A DNA stretch of 64,000 nt from Thioalkalivibrio thiocyanodenitrificans ARhD 1 (GTDB lineage Bacteria; Pseudomonadota; Gammaproteobacteria; Ectothiorhodospirales; Ectothiorhodospiraceae), in contig NZ_KB900536.1 of assembly GCF_000378965.1 (NCBI RefSeq), positions 1,666,052 through 1,730,051 of the forward strand, given 5' to 3'. Position numbers and translations under genes: made by a program. Numbering within the stretch: the first letter of the stretch is position 1; the number at the start of each line of letters is the position of its first letter. Positions 25,418-34,177 of this stretch are shown one piece after another. The notes under the pieces are model-generated. The model was not told the DNA's origin, made no database searches, and saw nothing but the letters and a program-made list of their open reading frames with translations.

Positions 25418-27436
25418 ATGAACGAACGGACCGCGGAGTCGCTGCTTTCGGCACTGGAGGCCGGCGATGCCCCGGACCTGGCCGACACCCTGCGGCAGAT
25501 CATCGACTGGCTGCGCCCGCCACCTTCCAGACCAACCGTGGCGGCCGTGGTCACACGCATCGAGCAATTGGCCCTGGCGCTGGAGGACCGTCCGTCCGTT
25601 CGCGACCGACTGCGTGAACGTCTGGAATCGGAACTGGAATCGGCGCGCCACCTCACCCTGTATACGGAGATCGGGCTCTACTCCCGCAAGGGTTTCGTGC
25701 GGGAGTTCCGGGAGCGCCTTTACGAACGACTCAACCCGAGGCCGCTGGATCGCAGCAATCTCAGGGACATCCTCGCCTGCGTCTTCCACGATCCGAAGGA
25801 CGTGCAATGGGTCGCGGCACTGCCCAATGATGCCTGGTGGCGCCTGCTGGAGGGACTGGGCTGCCTGTCCGGGGAATCCTCGAAGATCGCGCGCAGGGCC
25901 AGCGAGGAGATCCTCTACTCCCTGGAGATGCTGGCCGTGTGGGTGGCCGCCGAGGAACTGGAACCGGAGTTCCTCCGGCTCGACCCATCCATCGCCAAGC
26001 GGCATTCGGCCTTCGTGGCGCTGCACCGGGAGCTTGCGGATTACGTGGAGGGCTACCGGGCCTGGCTTGCCGATCCGGAGGCAGACTTTCACGACGACCG
26101 CCACGCCCGGGTGCTCCTGGAACAGTGCCGGGAACAGATCGACGTGTTTCGCAAGCGCGCGGTGACCGACGGCAGCAGCATCTCGCTCACCCATCTGCTG
26201 GAACGCCTGACCCAGACCCTGAACCGCATCGCCGGCCTGCTGGACATGCTGGATCCTTCCGACACCGACGCCCGGCGTGCCGCGTCCGTGCAGATGCTCC
26301 GGGAACTGGTGATCGCCAACGCGCGCCGCAACAGCCTCCGCTCCCTCTGGCAGGAGAACATGAGGCTGCTGGCGCGCAGCATCACCCAGCAGGCCAGCGA
26401 AACGGGCGAGCACTACATCACCACCAACCGCGCCGAGTATCTGCAGATGTTTCGAAGCGGCGCGGGTGCGGGCCTGATCATCGCCTTCATGGCGCTGATC
26501 AAGATCGAGATCGAAGCCATGGGCCTGGGTCCCGGCCTCAACACGTTCTGGGTGTGCCTGAACTACGGGCTCGGTTTCGTACTCATTCACATCCTGAATT
26601 TCACCGTGGCCACCAAACAGCCCGCCATGACCGCCGCGCGGCTGGCGGCCGCCATCGAGGAGACGGAAAAGGGCATCGCCAGCCCGGACAGGCTGGCGGA
26701 CCTGCTGATCCAGGTGGGACGCTCACAGCTGGTGGCCGTGCTGGGCAACGTGAGCGTCGCACTGCCCGTGGCCGTGGGGGTGGGCTGGCTGTACGGTGCG
26801 TTCCTGGAGGCGCCGGTGCTGGACGCGGCACAGGCACAGTACCAGCTCCACAAGCTCACACCCTTTGCCGGGCTCGCCCTGTTTCATGCGGCCATCGCGG
26901 GCGTATGGCTGTTCGTGGCCGGACTGATCTCCGGGTTCTTCGACAACCGCTGCGCCTACATGGACCTGCCCGGCCGGCTTCGGGGGCACCCGTTGCTGAC
27001 GCGGTTCCTGTCCGGGGATACCCGCGAGCGTTTCGCCGGCTTCATCGACCACAACTACGGCGCCCTGGCAGGCAACTTCTTCTTCGGCGTCCTGCTGGGG
27101 ATCACGGCCTACCTGGGCTACCTGCTGAGCCTGCCGCTGGACATCCAGCACGTGGCCTTCGGCTCCGCGAACCTGGGCTACGCGGCCACGTCGCATGCGG
27201 GCCATGCGGCGGCGCTGCTGCCTTTCCTGGTGTTCGTGCTGCTGATCGGTGCCGTGAATCTCTGGGTGAGCTTCGCGCTGGCCCTGTACGTTGCGCTCCG
27301 GGCGCGCGGCACGCGCATCGGGGCCGTGGATCGCCTGCTCAGAGCCTACCTGGCACGCATCCGGGAACGACCACGGGAGCTTGTGCTGCCGCCCGCACAG
27401 GTACCCGAAGAAGAAGGCAGCGACGGCAACAACTGA
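25418..27436 (+). CDS. Gcr/COG4389 membrane protein (annotated as site-specific recombinase)
   Basis: 672 aa. Residues 1-340 are helical and soluble; residues ~345-650 hold about seven membrane helices. The region around MFRSGAGAGLIIAFMALIKIEIEAMGLGP, here seen as SGAGAGLIIAFMALIKIEIE, and VATKQPAMTAARLA are typical of the COG4389 family, named from a Neisseria gene. No serine- or tyrosine-recombinase catalytic motif is visible, and the protein is clearly a membrane protein, so the traditional name is doubtful. It forms a compact operon with DUF6394 (12 bp gap) and an NAD-binding potassium channel. That context suggests an ion-transport or envelope role. Confidence 0.82.
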   Translation: MNERTAESLLSALEAGDAPDLADTLRQIIDWLRPPPSRPTVAAVVTRIEQLALALEDRPSVRDRLRERLESELESARHLTLYTEIGLYSRKGFVREFRERLYERLNPRPLDRSNLRDILACVFHDPKDVQWVAALPNDAWWRLLEGLGCLSGESSKIARRASEEILYSLEMLAVWVAAEELEPEFLRLDPSIAKRHSAFVALHRELADYVEGYRAWLADPEADFHDDRHARVLLEQCREQIDVFRKRAVTDGSSISLTHLLERLTQTLNRIAGLLDMLDPSDTDARRAASVQMLRELVIANARRNSLRSLWQENMRLLARSITQQASETGEHYITTNRAEYLQMFRSGAGAGLIIAFMALIKIEIEAMGLGPGLNTFWVCLNYGLGFVLIHILNFTVATKQPAMTAARLAAAIEETEKGIASPDRLADLLIQVGRSQLVAVLGNVSVALPVAVGVGWLYGAFLEAPVLDAAQAQYQLHKLTPFAGLALFHAAIAGVWLFVAGLISGFFDNRCAYMDLPGRLRGHPLLTRFLSGDTRERFAGFIDHNYGALAGNFFFGVLLGITAYLGYLLSLPLDIQHVAFGSANLGYAATSHAGHAAALLPFLVFVLLIGAVNLWVSFALALYVALRARGTRIGAVDRLLRAYLARIRERPRELVLPPAQVPEEEGSDGNN

Positions 27437-27448
27437 AGGGGGATCTCC

Positions 27449-27832
27449 ATGAACCTTGAGAAGGTGGTATTCGGTTTCTTCATCTTTATGGCACTGACGC
27501 TCAACTTCGGATTCGTCCTGGGAGAGATCGACAACCCGGCCCATCACAACACCTACGAGTTGTTCGCCGCCATCGTCGTGAACCTGATCGCCATGGTGCT
27601 CAAGTTCGGTGACCGCACGCAGACCGGGGCGCTGATGCTGGCAAGCTCCCTGGTGGCGGTCCTGCAATTGGGCGCGGCTGCGGTGGTCTGGGCCTACGCC
27701 ACCCATGTCAGCGCATCCGGCCTGGATGCCCTGCTCATGGCCAGCATCGTCTCGCTGGCCGCCGGGGCGGTGATCGCCAACGTGATCTCCGTGGTGCTGC
27801 TGATCACCGACGCAGTCGCCATGCGCCGGTGA
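27449..27832 (+). CDS. DUF6394 membrane protein
   Basis: 127 aa, preceded by GGGGGATCTCC, with four predicted membrane helices. The first half carries HHNTYELFAAIVVNLIAMVL KFGDRT-like sequence characteristic of DUF6394. No enzymatic residues are evident. It lies between the Gcr-like gene and the potassium channel, with gaps of 12 and 7 bp, so the three are co-transcribed. Probably an accessory subunit of that system. Confidence 0.78.
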   Translation: MNLEKVVFGFFIFMALTLNFGFVLGEIDNPAHHNTYELFAAIVVNLIAMVLKFGDRTQTGALMLASSLVAVLQLGAAAVVWAYATHVSASGLDALLMASIVSLAAGAVIANVISVVLLITDAVAMRR

Positions 27833-27839
27833 GCCCGCC

Positions 27840-29540
27840 ATGAGCAAGGTCCTGTTTCTGTTCCTCAGGCGCATGCGCCCGCCGTTGCTGGTGCTGACGG
27901 CGGCATACAGCATCTCGGTCACCGGCCTGGTGCTGATCCCGGGTGTGGACGACCAGGGCGAGCCCTGGCGCATGGATATCTTCCATGCCTTCTATTTCGT
28001 CAGCTACATGGCCACCACCATCGGCTTCGGCGAGATCCCCCATACCTTCAGCGATGCGCAGCGCATGTGGACCACGGCCACCATCTACCTCTCGGTGGTG
28101 GCATGGCTGTACGCGATCGGCAAGACCCTAACCCTGCTCCAGGACCCTGCCTTCAAGCTGGCCGTCAGCCAGCACGCCTTCGATCGCAGCATCCGCCGTC
28201 TGCGGGAACCTTTCCACATCGTGTGCGGCTACGGAGACACGGGCGCCCTGCTGGTGCGCTCGCTGCTCAGGCGCAACCGCTTCGCGGTGATCATCGAGCG
28301 TGACCAGGAGCGCATCAACGAACTGACGCTGGAGGATTACCACATTCACGTGCCGGGCCTGTGCGGCGACGCCAGCGTCTCGGCAAGGCTCATGGAGGCC
28401 GGTCTGCTCAACCCGTTCTGCCGGGGCGTGGTGGCGCTCACCAACCACGACGAGGCGAACCTGAAGATCGCTATCACCGCGAAGCTGCTCAACCCCGAGC
28501 TTCCGGTGATCTGCCGCGCGGAGCGCCAGGACACGGAAAGGAACATGGCCTCGTTCGGCACCGAGCATGTGATCAACCCCTTCGAGATTTTCGGCGACCG
28601 GCTTGCCCTCGCCCTGCGCTCCCCGGCGCACCACCTGCTGCACGAATGGTTGAGCAGCATCCCTGGCAGCCGGCTGCCCATGCCCATCGAGCCGCCCCGT
28701 GGGCGCTGGATTCTGTGCGGCTTCGGACGCTTCGGCAAGGCCGTGCATGCGGGCCTCGCCGGGCAGGGCATCGAGACCACCGTCATCGAGGAGGACCCGG
28801 AGGGCACCGGCTGTCCACCCGGCTGCATCCGAGGCCGGGGCACCGAGGCGGACACCCTGCGCGAGGCGGGCATCGAGTCGGCCGCGGCCATCGTGGCCGG
28901 GACCGCTCGGGACGCCAACAACCTGTCCATCCTGATGACCGCGCGGGAACTCAATCCGGAATTGTTCACGGTGGGGCGTCAGAACAGGCGGGACAACGCA
29001 CTCCTGTTCGACGCCGCGGACCTGGGCCTGGTGATGCGCCACGACGAGATCATCGCCGAAGCCATCCTGTCCCACCTCACCTCGCCGCTGCTTGCGCAGT
29101 TCTTCGGGCTCGGACGCGAGCAGGACACCGGCTGGGCCAACGAGATGGTGGCCCGCATCACGGCCGTGGTGGGCGAGCGGGTGCCCGCGGTGTGGAGCGT
29201 GACCCTGGATGAGGCGACCGCACCCGCGCTGCTGAAGCGGCTGTCCGGCGGGACCGTCACCCTGGGTGAGCTGCTCAAGGCCGATCATCCCGCCCACGAA
29301 CGGCGTCCGTGCGTGGCGCTACTGCTGCAGCGGGCGGAGGACGGGGACCGGGTGCTGGCTCCCGGCGACGAGGTGCCCCTGCACCCCGGGGATCGGATCC
29401 TGTTCTGTGGTCAGTTCACGAGCGCCGCGCCCATCGCCCATGCCCTGCGCGAACCCCACGCACTGGAGTTCGTGCTCACCGGGCGGGACCGTCCCGAGGG
29501 CTGGATCTGGCGTGCGCTGGGCGCGGGAAGGAAGGGCTGA
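27840..29540 (+). CDS. Potassium channel with two TrkA-N/RCK NAD-binding domains
   Basis: 566 aa. Residues 1-115 hold two membrane helices and a pore loop with the selectivity-filter-like TTIGFGE (59-65). Two Rossmann/RCK domains follow, starting at FHIVCGYGDTGALLVRSLL (~125) and RWILCGFGRFGKAVHAGLA (~290), each with a GxGxxG motif, then TrkA-C-like sequence. It probably conducts potassium under control of nucleotides. The variant filter GFG, rather than GYG, still fits potassium channels. The TGA stop (29538-29540) is directly followed by the AGATTCA heptad array. Confidence 0.88.
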   Translation: MSKVLFLFLRRMRPPLLVLTAAYSISVTGLVLIPGVDDQGEPWRMDIFHAFYFVSYMATTIGFGEIPHTFSDAQRMWTTATIYLSVVAWLYAIGKTLTLLQDPAFKLAVSQHAFDRSIRRLREPFHIVCGYGDTGALLVRSLLRRNRFAVIIERDQERINELTLEDYHIHVPGLCGDASVSARLMEAGLLNPFCRGVVALTNHDEANLKIAITAKLLNPELPVICRAERQDTERNMASFGTEHVINPFEIFGDRLALALRSPAHHLLHEWLSSIPGSRLPMPIEPPRGRWILCGFGRFGKAVHAGLAGQGIETTVIEEDPEGTGCPPGCIRGRGTEADTLREAGIESAAAIVAGTARDANNLSILMTARELNPELFTVGRQNRRDNALLFDAADLGLVMRHDEIIAEAILSHLTSPLLAQFFGLGREQDTGWANEMVARITAVVGERVPAVWSVTLDEATAPALLKRLSGGTVTLGELLKADHPAHERRPCVALLLQRAEDGDRVLAPGDEVPLHPGDRILFCGQFTSAAPIAHALREPHALEFVLTGRDRPEGWIWRALGAGRKG

Positions 29541-29670
29541 AGATTCAAGATTCAAGATTCAAAATTCAAAACGCCGGATTCAAAGGGATAGCGCCCCCCG
29601 CTCGCTGCCCGGATCCGACACACGTTGAACTTTGAACTTTGAACTTTGAACCTTGAATCTTGAATCTTCA
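29538..29670. repeat. Heptad inverted-repeat element between convergent genes (AGATTCA / TTCAAAG units)
   Basis: Left arm 29538-29572 begins with the channel gene's stop TGA followed by AGATTCA, AGATTCA, AGATTCA, AAATTCA. Right arm 29624-29670 read on the minus strand begins with the next gene's stop TGA, then AGATTCA, AGATTCA, AGGTTCA and several AAGTTCA-type units. Both convergent genes therefore run straight into matching 7-bp repeats at their stop codons. The arms could pair into a long stem. Confidence 0.93.
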
Positions 29671-30012
29671 CCCCTCGGCCAGGCTCACCCGCACCTCGCC
29701 CGTCTCCCGGTCGATCTCCAGGTCCACCTCGCAATACTCGGTGTTCTCGCCGACGAAGGTGGGATCGTCGGCGCAGGCGCAGCCGGCGATGATGCTGGTA
29801 TAGAAGATGCCCGCCCTCACATGCAGGGTCCGGGGCGTCTCGCTGGTGCGCAGGATCATGGCGCCCAGCCGGTCACCCAGGCCGACGCTCCCCGAGGTGA
29901 GGCCCTGCTGCAGGGGCAGCACCTGCGGACCGAGCGCCACGATCTCCTCCTTGAGCGTGGTCTCGAACCCGGCGGTCCCGTGTGCTTGCAGACTTCGGTT
30001 CAGGCGGGGCAT
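29668..30012 (-). CDS. Conserved hypothetical protein
   Basis: 114 aa from the ATG at 30012. It has a basic N-terminus (MPRLNRSLQA), a helical KEEIVALGPQVLPLQQGLT, then AGIFYTSIIAGCACADDPTF with two close cysteines, and an acidic end (YCEVDLEIDRETGEV). Similar short proteins occur in gammaproteobacteria without assigned function. No membrane segment or signal peptide. Its stop codon abuts a heptad array. The codon pattern and defined ends support a real gene. Confidence 0.7.
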   Translation of the reverse strand: MPRLNRSLQAHGTAGFETTLKEEIVALGPQVLPLQQGLTSGSVGLGDRLGAMILRTSETPRTLHVRAGIFYTSIIAGCACADDPTFVGENTEYCEVDLEIDRETGEVRVSLAEG

Positions 30013-30249
30013 GGCTCCGGTGCGCGCGATGATGGCGAACGACAAGTGTAACCCATCGGTTTGCGCCCGCTCAGGCGCGCTGCCTTTTGTCGACCGCAAT
30101 CACCGCGGTTGCCATGGGCACGGTGATCGCGTGGATCATGGCGGCACACAAGCATTGCCCGGGCAACCCTGGACTGCTACCGTTCCTCAGGACTCCCGGG
30201 TACCAGGGAGACGCGTCTGATCGTGACAGCACAAACAGGGGGATGGGGG

Positions 30250-30849
30250 ATGGCACGCAAGATCACGAGGCGAAGCTTCCTGACCCGCGGGGTCGCCCTG
30301 ACGATCAGCATCGGCGGCCTCGCGAGTGCGATGCGGTCACTGGCGTCAACCGTGCCCATGGTGCTGACCTACCAGGGATTCCTCACGGGCTCGGACGGAG
30401 CGGCACGGACAGGCAACTTCGAGATGGCCTTCCGGATCGTCGACGGGACCGGAAACCCGCTGCCGAGCCTGGATCCGTGGAAGGAGCTCCACCCCTCCGT
30501 GGCAGTCCAGGGAGGCTTCTTCAGTGTTCATCTCGGCAGCGTGACGCCCTTTCCCACCGGCCTGTTCGGCAGCGGCCCCAGCGACACCTTCGGCTACGCG
30601 CATTATCTGGAGGTGACCGTCGAGGGCGAGACCCTGTCACCCAACCTGCGCATCACCGGCTCGGCGTTCGCCGCCCAGGGCACGGTGGGTCCCACCGGAC
30701 CGACGGGCCCCGTCGGAGAACCCGGTCCCACCGGACCCACGGGAGCCATGGGAGAACCCGGACCCACGGGCCCCACGGGGCCCGCCGGCGAGGAGGGTTC
30801 CGAGGGCGAGGAGGGTCCCATCGGACCCACGGGGGATGAAGGTGTCTGA
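30250..30849 (+). CDS. Tat-exported collagen-like protein with GPT triplets
   Basis: 199 aa from the ATG at 30250, preceded by a G-rich stretch. A twin-arginine signal is present ([16 protein letters not shown]). Residues ~40-142 resemble the N-terminal domain of bacterial collagen-like and tail-fibre proteins ([10 protein letters not shown] ... [17 protein letters not shown]). From G144 to the end there are 18 perfect Gly-X-Y triplets, seven of them GPT, then a Gly-Val end. No C-terminal globular domain follows. Bacterial collagen-like proteins with GPT repeats (such as BclA) are often O-glycosylated on Thr, and a glycosyltransferase gene lies downstream. The gene overlaps the next start by 14 bp. 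Surface or extracellular location is inferred. Confidence 0.85.
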   Translation: MARKITRRSFLTRGVALTISIGGLASAMRSLASTVPMVLTYQGFLTGSDGAARTGNFEMAFRIVDGTGNPLPSLDPWKELHPSVAVQGGFFSVHLGSVTPFPTGLFGSGPSDTFGYAHYLEVTVEGETLSPNLRITGSAFAAQGTVGPTGPTGPVGEPGPTGPTGAMGEPGPTGPTGPAGEEGSEGEEGPIGPTGDEGV

Positions 30850-31315
30850 CGACCCACGCACGCCACGGACTGCACCCTGCGCAAGATTCTCTGCCGGCGC
30901 CGGCCGGAACCGAATCGCCCGATGGCTCGCAACGCCGGTCCTGCCCTTCGTGTTCCTGCTCGCCGCCGTATTCCCGCTGTCAGGTCAGGGACAGGACACG
31001 TTCGTGGTCAATCATGGCCAGATCAGTACCGGGGCGACCCTGGCCGGCTCAACCAGCTTCCAGGCATTCGCGTGCATCGCGGAACCGGTCGGTGGCCTGT
31101 CATCGAGCACGTCATACCAGGTCCTGGCGGGCTGCGGCGCGATGCTCGTCTCCATCGCACAACAGTCGGAGAACGGCGGCAACGGAGGCGGCCGACCCGG
31201 CGCAGCGTCGTCGCCCCATGCGATTCCCGTGTTCGGCACGGCGGGCTGGATCGTGCTCGCCATGCTGCTTGCAGCGACCGCGCTGGTGGCACGGCGACGC
31301 ACGGTCCTGCCCTGA
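30836..31315 (+). CDS. Secreted protein with IPTL/PEP-CTERM-like C-terminal anchor
   Basis: 159 aa from an ATG inside the collagen-like gene. A long basic N-region leads into a signal helix ([17 protein letters not shown]). The mature part is Ser/Thr/Gly-rich. The C-terminus has a sorting-signal layout: [20 protein letters not shown], then ALVARRR (motif, helix, Arg cluster), close to the IPTL-CTERM class. It is probably processed and displayed with the collagen-like protein. No exosortase gene is present in the window. Confidence 0.7.
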   Translation: MKVSDDPRTPRTAPCARFSAGAGRNRIARWLATPVLPFVFLLAAVFPLSGQGQDTFVVNHGQISTGATLAGSTSFQAFACIAEPVGGLSSSTSYQVLAGCGAMLVSIAQQSENGGNGGGRPGAASSPHAIPVFGTAGWIVLAMLLAATALVARRRTVLP

Positions 31316-31339
31316 TCCCCGGCAGCCCGTCTGCCGCCG

Positions 31340-33349
31340 ATGAGCGCCCGCCTGTGCCTCAACATGATCGTCAGGGACGAGGCGCCGGGAATCCTGCGCT
31401 GCCTGGAATCCCTGCTGCCGCTGACAGACTGCTGGGTCATCTGCGACACCGGCTCGACGGACGACACGGCGGCCCTGATCAAGGGCTTCTTCGCGGACCG
31501 CCGGATTGCGGGTGAGTTGCACCGGATCCCGTTCCACGACTTCGAACAGGCCCGCAACGAAGCACTGGACCTGTGCCGCGGGTCGGACCTGACGTTCGAC
31601 TACATCCTGTTCTGCGATGCGGACATGGAACTGCGCCTGGACGAACCGGCCGACGCCCTGCGCCGCCGCCTGATCGCCCCCGCCTACCTGCTGCTGCAAC
31701 GCAACACCCTGAGTTACCACAACCTCCGCATCCTGGGACGTCACGTGCCCGCGCGCTACGCGGGGGTCACGCACGAGGTCCTCCGGACCGAAGCCCGCCG
31801 CGAACGCCTGGAAGGGGCGTGGTTCATGGACCACGCCTCGGGGTCGAGCCGCAAGGACAAGTTCGCGCGCGATCTCCGGCTTCTGGAGGAGGGACTGCGG
31901 CGGGAACCGGACAATGCACGCTACCGGTTCTACCTGGCCCAGACCCTCTACGATGCAGGTGAGTACGCGGGCGCGGCCGAGGCCTACCGGAAGCGGATCG
32001 AGGCCGGTGGCTGGGAGGAGGAGGTCTGGTACGCCCTCCACCGCCTGGCGCTGTGTCATCTCAGGCTGAACGACAGCGCCGCCTTTATCGACCTCTCCTT
32101 CCAGGCGTACCGGCGCCGGCCCCACCGTGCCGAACCCCTTTACGAGCTGGCCCGCGCCCTGCGTCAGGCGGGGGACCACGAGGCGGCCATGTCGGCCTGC
32201 GAAACCGGCATCGCGATCCCCTATCCCCACGACGACATGCTGTTCATCGACAACCGCGCGTACACCTGGGGCTTCCCCCACGAGATGAGCATCTCCGGTT
32301 TCTATTGCGGGGATCCTGCCCGCCGGGAGGCGGGCCGGCGGCATTGCCACGCGCTGTCGGTCTCCCAGGAGGTCCCGGGGGAGATCCGCGACACGGCCCG
32401 GCGCAACGCGCCCCACTACGCCAGGCCGGCAGCCGAGCTGCTGCCCGGGCTGTCGATCCGTGAACTCCGCTTGCCCGCCGACGAGGGCGATCACCCGATG
32501 AACCCCTCGCTCTGCCTGCACGAGGGCGGGATGCTGGCCATGGTGCGCTGTGTCAATTACACCATCGCGGACGACGGCCGCTACGTGATCAACGACCCGG
32601 GAGGGGTCATTCGCTCGCGCAATGTGCTGGTGACGCTCTCCGGGGACCTATCGGTCACCGGGAGTCGCGTCGTCGTGGATGATGCACCGGGTCCGCGGGC
32701 GGCCGGTTCACGGATTCGCGGCTTCGAGGACTGCCGGCTCTTCTCCCTGAACGGCAGGCTCCACGCCACCTGCACGGTCCGCGACCGGGATCCCCGGGCG
32801 CGGTGCGAGATCGCGCTCCTGGACATCGAACCCGACGGACGCGTGACCGCCGTGCATCCCGAACGAAGCTACAACGCCCACCTGCACCAGAAGAACTGGA
32901 TGCCCCTGGTGCGTGACGGGGCGCTTTACTTCGTCTACGGATGCGACCCCACGGTGATCCTGCAATACGACTTCGACACCCGGCAGGCCAGGGAGCTCGA
33001 GCGGCACCACCCGCCGCTGGCTCTCGATCATCTGCGCGGCGGCTCCCAGGCCCTGGCCGTACCGGGCGGCTGGCTCTGTCTGGTCCACGAGGTGACCGTT
33101 CTGCCCGGCGGCAGGCGCGTCTACCTGCACCGTTTCTTACACCTGGACGAGGGCCTGCGCGTGCCCTCCCTGTCGGAGCCTTTCCATTTCATCAGCCGGG
33201 GCATCGAGTTTTGTGCCGGCCTGGCACACGAGCCCGGCACCGACCGCTGTTACGCGAGCTTCGGGGTCGACGATGCCCGGGCCTTCGTGGCGACCTTTTC
33301 ACTGTCCGAGGCGCTCGAATTGTGCCGCCCGGCGAGCGGCCAGTTGTGA
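31340..33349 (+). CDS. Glycosyltransferase-2 / TPR / GH130-like fusion protein
   Basis: 669 aa. Residues 1-~190 are a GT2 domain (LCLNMIVRDEAPGILRCLES, CDTGSTDDT, ILFCDADMEL with the metal-binding DxD). Residues ~195-310 are TPR-like helices (YRFYLAQTLYDAGEYAGAAE). Residues ~340-660 resemble a five-bladed GH130-type propeller: RGFEDCRLFSLNGR, HQKNWMPLVRDGALYFVYGC and GGSQALAVPGG; GH130 enzymes are mannoside phosphorylases. The three modules in one chain are unusual. It follows the collagen-like and CTERM genes by 24 bp, so it is a good candidate for their glycosylation. No membrane segment, so it acts in the cytoplasm or at the inner face. Confidence 0.8.
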   Translation: MSARLCLNMIVRDEAPGILRCLESLLPLTDCWVICDTGSTDDTAALIKGFFADRRIAGELHRIPFHDFEQARNEALDLCRGSDLTFDYILFCDADMELRLDEPADALRRRLIAPAYLLLQRNTLSYHNLRILGRHVPARYAGVTHEVLRTEARRERLEGAWFMDHASGSSRKDKFARDLRLLEEGLRREPDNARYRFYLAQTLYDAGEYAGAAEAYRKRIEAGGWEEEVWYALHRLALCHLRLNDSAAFIDLSFQAYRRRPHRAEPLYELARALRQAGDHEAAMSACETGIAIPYPHDDMLFIDNRAYTWGFPHEMSISGFYCGDPARREAGRRHCHALSVSQEVPGEIRDTARRNAPHYARPAAELLPGLSIRELRLPADEGDHPMNPSLCLHEGGMLAMVRCVNYTIADDGRYVINDPGGVIRSRNVLVTLSGDLSVTGSRVVVDDAPGPRAAGSRIRGFEDCRLFSLNGRLHATCTVRDRDPRARCEIALLDIEPDGRVTAVHPERSYNAHLHQKNWMPLVRDGALYFVYGCDPTVILQYDFDTRQARELERHHPPLALDHLRGGSQALAVPGGWLCLVHEVTVLPGGRRVYLHRFLHLDEGLRVPSLSEPFHFISRGIEFCAGLAHEPGTDRCYASFGVDDARAFVATFSLSEALELCRPASGQL

Positions 33350-33475
33350 TCTGTCAGTAGGTTCTCATCCGGACGAACGGGGTCTGGCCCGGGCTGGTTC
33401 GCCCCGGGGGGGTTGGTGCCCGGCCACGATATCCGGTAGGAGCCCGGTCAATGGCACAAATACACGCGTGCAGGG

Positions 33476-34084
33476 TCAGCGCGCTTCCCGCGCCACGGTG
33501 AACTCGAACTCGTCACGGATCTCCTCGCGGCCGACCTCCACGGGACACGGCCCGCCGCCCACCGTCTGGCAGCGCCGTACCTCGAAGTCACGAATCGTCC
33601 CGGTCACGACCATCTTGTAGCGCAGGTTGCCCCGGTTTCGCGGTACGTATCGCGCCGGCAGGAGCACGCGGTCCTTGTCCGGCGAACATTCGTACGCGTA
33701 TCCGGGTCCGCGATACGGATGCTGGACACGGACGTCGAAGTCCCAGCGCCCATCCTCCCAGAGTTCGAAGGCGGTGTATGTGGAGATGACCTGGTAGGCC
33801 TGGCCGATCACAGGCTGCTCCGGCCTCCCCAGTTCGCGGCAAGGCCCGGTGAACCAGCCCGCGGGATAGGCGCCGCCGTCCTGTGGGTGTATCGGGGCAG
33901 ACGCCCGCGGTGCGGTTTCGGCCAGGTCCGTTTCCAGACCCTCCAGGGCCCGGCCAAGGCCTTCCAGCCGCTCAAGCAGGCTCGGGGCGCCGGCATCCGC
34001 CCACGTGCTGAACGGAAGCCATCCCGAACCCGCCAGCAGCAACCCGAGCGAGAGACGTCGAACGTACGATCCCGCGCTTTTCAT
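33476..34084 (-). CDS. Hypothetical secreted protein
   Basis: 202 aa from the ATG at 34084, with GGGAGGTGAT upstream. A signal peptide is evident (RRLSLGLLLAGSGWLPFSTWA). The mature protein has a short coiled-coil-like helix (LLERLEGLGRALEGLETDL) then a beta-rich domain with four cysteines (GPCREL, YECSPD, RCQTVGGGPC), suggesting disulfides in the periplasm. No family recognised. It may be co-transcribed with the Kelch gene upstream. Confidence 0.72.
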   Translation of the reverse strand: MKSAGSYVRRLSLGLLLAGSGWLPFSTWADAGAPSLLERLEGLGRALEGLETDLAETAPRASAPIHPQDGGAYPAGWFTGPCRELGRPEQPVIGQAYQVISTYTAFELWEDGRWDFDVRVQHPYRGPGYAYECSPDKDRVLLPARYVPRNRGNLRYKMVVTGTIRDFEVRRCQTVGGGPCPVEVGREEIRDEFEFTVAREAR

Positions 34085-34177
34085 GGCATCACCTCCCTCA
34101 CAACCGGACGCGGCGGTCATGGCGCCGTCACGCCTTATGGAAGATCCCGATCGGGGCCCGGCCCTGCGGCACCTCAG

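Noticed and set aside
25418-27436. Genuine site-specific recombinase
   Set aside because: No Ser/Tyr recombinase motif seen; multiple membrane helices.
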